From Clostridia bacterium (GTDB lineage: Bacteria; Bacillota; Clostridia; CAKSNL01; HGM11501): a stretch of 12,085 nt of DNA. The stretch covers positions 1 through 12,085 of the forward strand of contig JAFPCL010000156.1 in NCBI GenBank assembly GCA_017390225.1, in the 5' to 3' direction. Below are positions 1 through 7,200 of the stretch, one piece after another. Every line of letters starts with the position of its first letter. Position 1 is the first letter of the stretch. The notes under the pieces were generated by a model, which made no database searches, was not told where the DNA came from, and saw nothing but the letters and a program-made list of their open reading frames with translations. Made by a program: the position numbers and the translations under genes.

Positions 1-536
1 ATGTTTGTACAATTATAAAAGGCACCATATGATAATTGACTTGCATCGGTAACTGTAACTTTCTTCAAAGCGGAAGGAATGTAATGAACACGATTATAAC
101 TTGAACTTGAATAATAATACTGTGTTGTTTCGATTCCACCAGTATAACTTGATGTACCAAATATATATCCAAACAAGCCATCAGAAGAACCTGCTGTTCT
201 TGAAGCACCTATAAATGGCAAGGTCATTTCTTCTAATGCGCTACATCCCGAAAAAGCACTACTACCAATAGTTGTTATGCTATCAGGGACAGTGATTGAT
301 GTAAGACCTGTACAATCCTTAAAGGCCGAAGATGAAATTGCAGTTACAGTATAGTCTCCAATTTTTTCAGGTATAGTCTGACTACCCGTAAAAGTAGCCT
401 TATCTGCAACTCCTGTAATTGTTGCTACATTATTTGACACAGAGTATACATAGGTACCATCTGAATCAGCAGACACAGTTATTCCACTAAACAATAACAA
501 CGAGAATAACAATCCGATTAAAAAATTTGTTTTCAT
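1..536 (-). CDS. Secreted BspA-like leucine-rich repeat protein (LRR_5 type), 3' end outside the window
   Basis: This is a cell-surface leucine-rich repeat protein read leftward from ATG at 536; 178 codons are present and the C-terminus is cut by the window edge. The start has a good ribosome binding site (AAGGAGAG at 543-550, 6 nt away). Residues 1-23 are a signal peptide (MKTNFLIGLLFSLLLFSG, ending ITVSA). From about residue 60 come BspA/TpLRR-type repeats: SAFKDCTGLTSITVPDSI, then IGSSAFSGCSALEEMTLPF, then a long irregular unit with GYIFG and YIPSALKKVTV, then YGAFYNCTN. That long unit with its IGAS and IPSALKKV blocks is typical of clostridial members. The family is secreted and is often implicated in adhesion to host or other cells, but ligands vary and none can be inferred. 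It lies 26 nt downstream of the small ORF at 563-823 on the same strand and shares its low GC (about 38% by hand count over 301-420), unlike rlmD. The family call is firm; the role is unknown. Confidence 0.9.
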   Translation of the reverse strand, partial: MKTNFLIGLLFSLLLFSGITVSADSDGTYVYSVSNNVATITGVADKATFTGSQTIPEKIGDYTVTAISSSAFKDCTGLTSITVPDSITTIGSSAFSGCSALEEMTLPFIGASRTAGSSDGLFGYIFGTSSYTGGIETTQYYYSSSSYNRVHYIPSALKKVTVTDASQLSYGAFYNCTN

Positions 537-562
537 AATTTTCTCTCCTTTGCAACATTAGT

Positions 563-823
563 TTATATCATCCTAAAATGCTCAAACGCATCTTTAATTG
601 CATCCACTTTATGCTTCGGGCAATTAGGTTGTTTATAATCATTCGATGGTTTATTATAATTTTCTCTTTCTGTTATACCACATTCTTGTTTTACCTGTGC
701 AATATTTAATGATGAAACTTTAAATCCATATTTATTTAAAACATACTCTTTTATTTGGCTACATGTTGCCTTGATTTTTGGTGCAGTTACTTTAAGTTCA
801 TCCAAATCAAGTTCAACTGTCAT
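563..823 (-). CDS. Small ORF equal to the C-terminal tail domain often fused to clostridial methyltransferases
   Basis: This 86-residue protein contains an IKEYVLNKYGFKVSSLNIAQ block, ERENYNKP, and a C-terminal NCPKHKVDAIKDAFEHFRMI. From memory, the same module ends many clostridial RlmD/RumA-like and DNA methyltransferases (consensus near KVSSLYIAQVK...RENYN-P...QPxCPxEKExAI-xALxHFxMI) and also occurs alone; its function is not known to me. The IK-x-YV...KVS-x-L-IAQVK part reads like a small winged-helix or recognition-helix unit, which is inference. It lies in the same frame as rlmD: the rlmD TAA (833-835) is followed by three sense codons (Ser-Asp-Ser) and then this ATG. The ATG lacks a convincing Shine-Dalgarno site (AAAGTGA at best), so translation would need reinitiation after the rlmD stop or readthrough. 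GC is about 30% (77 of 260 bases by hand count over 561-820) against about 51% in adjacent rlmD. It may be a real small gene, or the detached 3' end of a fused gene. Confidence 0.7.
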   Translation of the reverse strand: MTVELDLDELKVTAPKIKATCSQIKEYVLNKYGFKVSSLNIAQVKQECGITERENYNKPSNDYKQPNCPKHKVDAIKDAFEHFRMI

Positions 824-832
824 AGAGTCACT

Positions 833-2191
833 TTATTTGAGTTTGGTCAAAAGTGCCACTGTCTCCACATGATACGTCCCCGGAAACTGATCTACCGGCG
901 TAACAGGGGAAGCTAAACAAAAACCGAGCTCCGAAAGCTTTTTCACATCCCGTGCCATAGTGGCAACATCGCAAGAGACGTAGACGAGGCGATTGGGCTT
1001 CATGTCGGCGATGGTTTTAAGAAGTACTTCATCACAGCCCTTACGGGGCGGGTCAACGATGACCACGTCGGCTTTTTCGCCTTCAGCATATAGGCGGGGG
1101 ATGACTTCTTCGGCTTTGCCTTCGATAAAACGAGCATTCTTTATTTGGTTACGCATCGCATTTTCTTTGGCATCACGCACGGCGGCGCCAACAATCTCTA
1201 CGCCTGTGACACGTTTTGCTTTTTTTGCAAGGGATAAAGAGATGGTGCCGATGCCGCAGTACAGGTCGAAAACCTCTTCTTTTCCCGTGAGCCCTGCCAG
1301 CTCGATGGCTTTTTCGTAAAGAGCGGCGCAGGCTTCGGGGTTGACTTGATAAAAAGAGTGATGGGAAATTTTATAGGAGACACCGAGTAGCGTGTCGAAA
1401 ATATGGTCTTTTCCATAGAGGGTGATGTTTTTATTGCCCAGCACTGTGTTGCCTTTTTTCTCGTTGCGGTTTTCCATGATGCTTGCAATTTTGTATTCTC
1501 CCAAATCAAGCGATAAAAGCATATCCACCCATGCTTGAGGATGGGGAAGGGGGCGACGTGTGACCAAGGAAATCATGGCCTCTTTGGAGGCTTGCCCCGT
1601 GCGGACATACAGATGCCGCACAATGCCTTTGTCGGTTGCTTCGTTATACGGCGCAATATTGTATTTTTTCATGAAGGCAATCAGCGCATCGATGACCGTG
1701 CCGATGAAAGATGCCCCTAAAAGACAATCACGACAAGGGGCGATTTCGTGCGTTCCTTGGCGGTAAAAGCCACAAGCAATGCCATCTTTTCCTTGCGCCA
1801 CGGGGATTTGGGCTTTATTGCGGTAGTGATAGGGAGAAAAAGAAAGGGTGTCTTCGATTTGCGCATCAATGCCACCGATGCGGGCAAAAGCATCGGCGAC
1901 CTTTTGTTTTTTGAAATACTTCTGCTCTTCGGCATCCATGTGCAAAATCGCACAGCCACCGCAATCGGGGAAGACCGAACAGGGAGGGGAAACGCGATGC
2001 GGAGAAGATACAAGAATTTCTTTGATTTCTCCAAATAAACAGGTTTTGCCTTGGTGGACGATTTGTGTGCGCACGGTTTCTCCGCGAATAGCACCGGGAA
2101 CAAAAACAACTTCCCCCTCGGGTGTGCGGCCGACACCGCGACCATCCGAGGTGTAGCCATGGATACAAATATCAACAATTCTTGAGGACAT
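833..2191 (-). CDS. rlmD: 23S rRNA (uracil-C5)-methyltransferase, RlmD/RlmCD (RumA/TrmA family)
   Basis: SAM-dependent enzyme making 5-methyluridine in 23S rRNA. Gram-positive relatives (YefA/RlmCD type) modify U747 and U1939; which site applies here cannot be read from sequence. The 452-residue length is usual. Order: N-terminal TRAM RNA-binding domain (about 3-60); [4Fe-4S] ligands C71, C77, C80 (C-x5-C-x2-C in PPCSVFPDCGGC) with a fourth Cys at C156 (HEIAPCRDC); then the Rossmann methyltransferase fold with FDLYCGIGTISLSLA (308-322), VTGVEIV (328-334) and VDPPRKGCD (379-387). The catalytic nucleophile is C407 in VYVSCDVATMARD and the general base is E443 in GTYHVETV. All key residues are present, so the enzyme should be active. 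The ATG is supported by an AGAAAGG site upstream. It starts 16 nt after the GH13 stop, so the two are probably co-transcribed from the promoter at 4114-4142. The protein is complete without the tail that many clostridial homologues carry; that tail lies in frame just past the stop. Confidence 0.97.
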   Translation of the reverse strand: MSSRIVDICIHGYTSDGRGVGRTPEGEVVFVPGAIRGETVRTQIVHQGKTCLFGEIKEILVSSPHRVSPPCSVFPDCGGCAILHMDAEEQKYFKKQKVADAFARIGGIDAQIEDTLSFSPYHYRNKAQIPVAQGKDGIACGFYRQGTHEIAPCRDCLLGASFIGTVIDALIAFMKKYNIAPYNEATDKGIVRHLYVRTGQASKEAMISLVTRRPLPHPQAWVDMLLSLDLGEYKIASIMENRNEKKGNTVLGNKNITLYGKDHIFDTLLGVSYKISHHSFYQVNPEACAALYEKAIELAGLTGKEEVFDLYCGIGTISLSLAKKAKRVTGVEIVGAAVRDAKENAMRNQIKNARFIEGKAEEVIPRLYAEGEKADVVIVDPPRKGCDEVLLKTIADMKPNRLVYVSCDVATMARDVKKLSELGFCLASPVTPVDQFPGTYHVETVALLTKLK

Positions 2192-2207
2192 GAAAACAAA
2201 CCTTTCT

Positions 2208-4079
2208 TTAGTGGAGCTCTTGGATTTTGTAGGAAAGCGGCGGCACGGTGATATCGAGTGCCGGCGTTTCTTTAAAATGAAAACGCCCTAAATCCAATGG
2301 CATGGTGACACTTTCGGTTTCCGATACGTTGACGGCAATCAGGAAAATGCCGTTTTGCGCTTTGTCGCCCAAAGCATCCGTTTCATCGGTGATAATCCGA
2401 AGATAGCAAAGTGCCGAGGCATTATAGTATACGGGAATCCATTCGCCGACGGACAGGGCATCGTGCTTGTTGCGAAGCTCTGCCAGCGAGGCAATGGTAT
2501 CGAAAAGGCGTTTTTCTTCTTGATCCCATGGCATGGCACTGCGGTTGAAGGGGTCGCCCAAGCCTTCCATGCCGCGTTCATCTCCGTAGAATACGCAAGG
2601 TGCACCGGGGAGCGTGAATAAAATGGCATAAGCAACCATCAGGCGGCGAATGGCTTTTTCTCGTGCTTCATAGGAGAGCGAAAATGCCGCTTGCTTTTCG
2701 CGGGGGAGCGTGTCCTTTGGTGGCGCACCGCCCAAAACAGACAAAGCGCGCTCCGTGTCATGCGAGCTTAAAAAGTTCAGACAGCAATATAAATTCTGCG
2801 GCGGATAGTGCTGCTTGAGGGAGTAAAACAGGCGAACAAAGCTCCAGGCATCTTTACCTGTGCCGACAAATTTTAAAATGGCATCCTTTAAAGGATAGTT
2901 CATCACGCCGTCGAGTTCTCTGCCGAAGAAATAAGCACGGTTTTGATTATAGCTGACCTTGTTGCTGGCATCTTCCCAAACTTCGCCCAAAATCACGGCA
3001 TCTTCCCGTGTTTCCTTGGCTGACTTTCGAAGAAGCTTGATAAAGTCATCGGATAATTCATCCGCTACATCCAATCGCCAGCCGGAAGCACCGGCTTTGA
3101 GCCAACGGCGAACAATGGAATTTTCATCTGTCAAAATGTAACTTCTGAAGCCCTCGTCGGCATCATTGGTATCGGGCAGTGTCTGAAAGCCCCACCAACT
3201 GCTGTAGACGTGCGGAAATTGCATGAAGTTATACCAGGAATAATAGGGAGAGCTTTGGCTTTGATAAGCACCGAGCTCGGGGTATCGTCCGTTTTTGTTG
3301 AAGTAACGGCTGTCGCTTCCCGTGTGGTTGAATACCCCGTCCAGCATAAAACGGATGCCGTTTTTTTCACCTTCTTCCATGAGTGCGGCAAAGGCTTCAT
3401 TGCCACCAAAGGCGGCATCTACGTTTTCGTAGTCGGAGGTGTCGTATTTGTGATTGGAGGGGGATTCGAAAATCGGATTTAAATACACGGCAGAAACACC
3501 CAATGATTTTAGGTAAGGAATCGATGCCGTGATGCCGTCCAGATCGCCGCCATACATATCATTGGCAAGATATTCGCCGCCAAACTGCTCGGCTTTATAA
3601 AATCTTTGATCATTCCAAGCTTTGGCAATGCCCTTGGCATCATGGCTTGCGCCATTTTTGAAGCTGTCGGGAAAGATTTGGTAAAACACGGCTTTTTGAA
3701 ACCATTTCGGTGTTTTAAAGGGCTCATATGTTGTGATTTGCCAGCACCGTTCGGGGATGGTGGCAGAGAGTCTGCCCATGCCGCCGTAGCCATCGGTGGG
3801 CGCACCTAAAAATTTGGTTTCTCCATCGGCACAAATGTGAAAATAATACCACAAAAGCCCCGGCGTTTTCGGGGTAGGCACACGGGCTTCATATACACGA
3901 AAAGAAGAAAATGCCGATATGAAGTACATGGGATGTTCGGTTTCTCCTACATAAAGATGCACCCATGTAGGAGGATTATAGGAGAATACCATCACACGGA
4001 GTGTGACCTCTTCACCCACGGGAACGGCATAAAAAGGGTCACGGAAATAAGTGACATAGGAATTGTGTTCTGCGTGCAA
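2208..4079 (-). CDS. Cytoplasmic GH13 alpha-glucan hydrolase (neopullulanase / cyclomaltodextrinase-like alpha-glycosidase)
   Basis: Glycoside hydrolase family 13 enzyme hydrolysing alpha-glucosidic bonds in maltodextrins or related oligosaccharides. No signal peptide is present, so it should act in the cytoplasm on imported sugars. Numbered from the TTG at 4097 used by the longest frame (subtract 6 for the start chosen here): an N-terminal beta domain like those of neopullulanases (about 10-118); the (beta/alpha)8 barrel from AVFYQIFPDSF (136); region I LDGVFNH (252-258); region II GWRLDVADE with nucleophile D343; region III GEVWED with acid/base E372; region IV LSSHDTER with D447; then a C-terminal beta domain (about 545-629). 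All three catalytic acids are intact. Subfamily and product range (neopullulanase, cyclomaltodextrinase, maltogenic enzyme) are not resolved. I chose TTG at 4079 because GAAAGGA (4089-4095) sits 9 nt upstream, while the in-frame TTG at 4097 overlaps that site and lies only about 10 nt from the predicted transcript start. It is the first gene of the leftward unit. Confidence 0.95.
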   Translation of the reverse strand: MHAEHNSYVTYFRDPFYAVPVGEEVTLRVMVFSYNPPTWVHLYVGETEHPMYFISAFSSFRVYEARVPTPKTPGLLWYYFHICADGETKFLGAPTDGYGGMGRLSATIPERCWQITTYEPFKTPKWFQKAVFYQIFPDSFKNGASHDAKGIAKAWNDQRFYKAEQFGGEYLANDMYGGDLDGITASIPYLKSLGVSAVYLNPIFESPSNHKYDTSDYENVDAAFGGNEAFAALMEEGEKNGIRFMLDGVFNHTGSDSRYFNKNGRYPELGAYQSQSSPYYSWYNFMQFPHVYSSWWGFQTLPDTNDADEGFRSYILTDENSIVRRWLKAGASGWRLDVADELSDDFIKLLRKSAKETREDAVILGEVWEDASNKVSYNQNRAYFFGRELDGVMNYPLKDAILKFVGTGKDAWSFVRLFYSLKQHYPPQNLYCCLNFLSSHDTERALSVLGGAPPKDTLPREKQAAFSLSYEAREKAIRRLMVAYAILFTLPGAPCVFYGDERGMEGLGDPFNRSAMPWDQEEKRLFDTIASLAELRNKHDALSVGEWIPVYYNASALCYLRIITDETDALGDKAQNGIFLIAVNVSETESVTMPLDLGRFHFKETPALDITVPPLSYKIQELH

Positions 4080-4088
4080 AGTGTCAAA

Positions 4089-4095
4089 TCCTTTC
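4089..4095 (-). promoter_or_regulatory. Ribosome binding site that decides the GH13 start
   Basis: GAAAGGA read on the minus strand ends 9 nt before the TTG at 4077-4079. No comparable site precedes the alternative TTG at 4095-4097, which overlaps this motif. Confidence 0.75.
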
Positions 4096-4113
4096 AAAAA
4101 AACTACTATATAT

Positions 4114-4142
4114 ATTATAGCGAAAGAATGTCATTTTGTCAA
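4114..4142 (-). promoter_or_regulatory. Perfect sigma-A promoter of the GH13-rlmD unit
   Basis: On the minus strand the -35 TTGACA (4137-4142) and the -10 TATAAT (4114-4119) both match consensus and are separated by exactly 17 nt. The predicted transcript start near 4107 gives a leader of about 28 nt to the TTG at 4079. No operator-like inverted repeat is obvious beside it, so strong constitutive transcription is the simplest reading. Confidence 0.88.
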
Positions 4143-4172
4143 CTACAAGAGGAAAAACATACAAATTTTTTC

Positions 4173-4206
4173 TTGACAAAGAAGGATTTTTAGTGTAAAT
4201 TATAAT
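4173..4206 (+). promoter_or_regulatory. Promoter of the mosaic lectin-peptidase gene
   Basis: A consensus -35 TTGACA is at 4173-4178. Seventeen nt later is TAAATT (4196-4201, 4 of 6 matches), and a consensus TATAAT is at 4201-4206 but 22 nt away. The -35 is clear; which -10 is used is uncertain. It is divergent from the GH13 promoter, with about 31 nt between the two -35 boxes (4143-4172). Confidence 0.65.
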
Positions 4207-4257
4207 AAAAGTAATGATTATGTATAAAATTTGTGCATAAAAACAAGGAGGAACGAT

Positions 4258-7200
4258 ATGAAACGTGTATTTGCATTGTTTTTAGTCGCCATGCTGATGA
4301 TTTCTTTGCTTGTTCCCGTAGCGGCACAGGGAATGAAAATCGGTACATTGGGCAATGAAACGGTAAATCTGGTGGGCAACACCACCTTTTTGACCGGGAA
4401 AGATGCTTTTTGGTACAGTGAAAACGGACAGATTTTCTGTGATGAAACAAAAGTTGCGGAAGGGGATGCAACCTGTCTGAACTTGATTGGTGATGTGTTG
4501 TATTTCATTGATGCAGATGCTTCCGTGAAAAAGCTGGAAAACGGGGAAGTTTCCGTTCTGTATTCGGGAGAAGAGCTGTCCTGTTTTTATGCTTCTTCGA
4601 TGGGCAAAGGCTGGTTCCTTCAAAATGGCGTGATCTTTTCTATCCAACTTGCTACCGGAGAAACCTCGGTTTGCAAAGCATTGGGTGAGAACATAAAAGC
4701 ATTTATTCCCACGGAATACGGGTTTGTATATTCCGTCGGTGAATGGGCAGATTATAAGGTTTATCTGGAAGAAAACTTATTGAAAACGGGTGTGTTCTCT
4801 TTCTACCGTGAAGGGGATTATCTTGTGTTCTCCTGCGATGGTGAAGAAGACAGCCAGATTGCTTTTGCCGATATTGTGCGCGGCAAGGAAAGCTTTGAAG
4901 AGGTTTCTTTGTATGGCAGCGACGTGGATGTGCGCGAACTTCTGGCGGCCATCGATACCACAACGGATTTGGTAGCCAATGACACCGCATATGGTGAAGT
5001 TACCGAAGATGCCATTTATGAAGCACCGATGGGGGCCTCCGTGCGTACCCTTTCTGCCGGTCAGGATGCAATTGTCAAGCGTGCTCGTCAGCAGCATGAA
5101 ATCGAATGGACCTGCTTGGTACAGCGTACCGGCTGGAGCGGCACTTTCTATGCAGGAACCACCTATCACGGGCTTCCTTACGGTCAGCCTTACAGCAGTG
5201 GGACATATGTGCCCCACAACGTATCTTTTGCTACCTTCAAGGCGGCAACCCAAAATGCCGGCAGTGCATTTTATACCCGATATGGTTCCGGTGCATCTAC
5301 CCGTCATCCGTACTATTCCACAGACTGTAGTGCTTTTGTTTCCTATGCATGGGCACTGCAACGTATCACCACCGCAGGCTACGGCACCTCCGGCAACAGC
5401 TATGCTTCCCAGCATGGCTTGAATGTGCAGAATCTGCAGGTCGGCGATGCTATCAACAGTCCGTCTACCGCAGGTGTCGGTCATATTATTCTGATTACCA
5501 ATGTTTATTATTCCGGTGGTACCGTTGTCGGTGTTGAAACCACGGAGCAAACGCCGCCCAAGACGGAAAGACGTTACTACGGTAGCGGTGCAGGCGCTTA
5601 TGGTTCTTTGGCATCCTTGCAGAATAAAATGAATAATGGACCTTACTATATTCTTCGTAAATACAATCGTGATTCCGTGACTTATACCCACGACTGTGCT
5701 ACACCTATTGATGGTGATTTTTGCTCCGCATGCAATCCGAGTAACTTCATCTATACACAGGATCTTCCGGCACAAAACGAAACGATCTCCGGTGAAAATG
5801 TGGATGTAGAAGGTTGGGTGCTTCACAAGGCAGGGGTTACCGATATAAAGGTTTCCTTCAATGATCGTGATCCTGTGGAAGTGGATATTGTCACCCGTGA
5901 GGATGTGTATGAAGCTTATCCTAACTATCAGGCAACCAACCAAGGCTATGAAGGCTCTTTTTCCGCCGCTGATTTTCCATTGGGAGCAAACACCTATGCC
6001 ATTGTTGCTTTGGCAGGCGATGGGGAAGAGGACACTGTCGGCAAACGTACATTTACGATTTCCGGCACGAGAAAGCCGGTAGCCTCCATGCAGGTTAACG
6101 GACATGTTTATGAACTTTATGATAACGGCTATTCTTATAAAGAAGCAGAAAAATTTGCTTCCGATAACCACGGCTTTTTGATGACGATAGAGTCGGATGC
6201 AGAAGCACAAATTGCATTGGAACTGATGAAGCAGGGCAAAAAGGATGGCTACTGGCTGGGTGCAACCAAAGAAAATGATGGTTATGTCTGGGCAAAATCC
6301 AATCTTGCCGTAGAAGAAGTCGAAGGATTAAATTGGGCGGACAATGCCGGAAATGATAGCAGTGTGTATGCAGCACAAGACGGCAAGCTCTACACCTGCG
6401 ACGGCGATATCGGATTTGGCATCGGTTTTATCGTTGAGCGATACGATCGTCATCCTGCGGCATCCGTGCTCTACAATGGTTATGTTTACAGCTTGTATGA
6501 CGAACCTCTCTCTCAAGAAGATGCGAAGACCATAACTTCTTCTTTCCATGCTTCCTTGGTTCCCGAGGATTCAACACTTTCTCATCTGGCGGAAATTCTT
6601 GTTTCCCAAGGCAAAATGCAGAACTACTGGCTGGAAAACGGAAAAACCGTAGATAAAAACGGTGTGGTGGCGGCTGATGCTTCCGGCATCAACACCGGTT
6701 TTATCACCCGTGTATCTGCCAATGTTTCTGCGGCGAATACCGCAACCAACGGCAACAGCACCTACTGGCGTGTGGATACTGTTTGCTCTTGGTTTGATGC
6801 AAAGATAATCGCCGAAAGTCTGGGCGGCACACTGGCAATCTTCAACTCTGTTTCCGAACAGGAAACCATGAAAGGGCTGATTTCCGGCGGTGCTTGCTCC
6901 GAATACTGGATTGGTGCAAGTGACCACTTCGCCGAAGGCAGATTGATTTGGCTTGACGGCACGGATTTCACGGCAACCCACTCGAATTTCAGTTGGCATA
7001 CGGGAGAACCGAACGACTATCAGAAAAATGAAGATTTTATGCATGTATACCGTGATTTGAATGCGGCAATGAACGATGCAAGTATTCAGAATAACACTGC
7101 AGATATAGCAAAAGAACTAACGGCAGGTTTTATTATTGAATTTTCAGAAAATCCGGTGCCTGAAAATGTGTATGTGTTCAAGGATATGATCTATGCACAG

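Noticed and set aside
1717..2199. 160-codon open frame overlapping rlmD on the same strand
   Set aside because: Frame-shifted shadow of rlmD; the true frame carries the TRAM domain and iron-sulfur cysteines there.
4231..4257. TTG start 9 codons upstream for the mosaic protein
   Set aside because: The added residues precede a standard signal peptide and their codons overlap the AAGGAGG site that serves ATG 4258.
4777..6210. 477-codon open frame on the minus strand
   Set aside because: It lies wholly antisense to the peptidase and Ig-like region of the mosaic gene, has no recognisable family, composition is odd (Ile, Cys and Gly-rich), and codon bias of the sense gene explains its openness.
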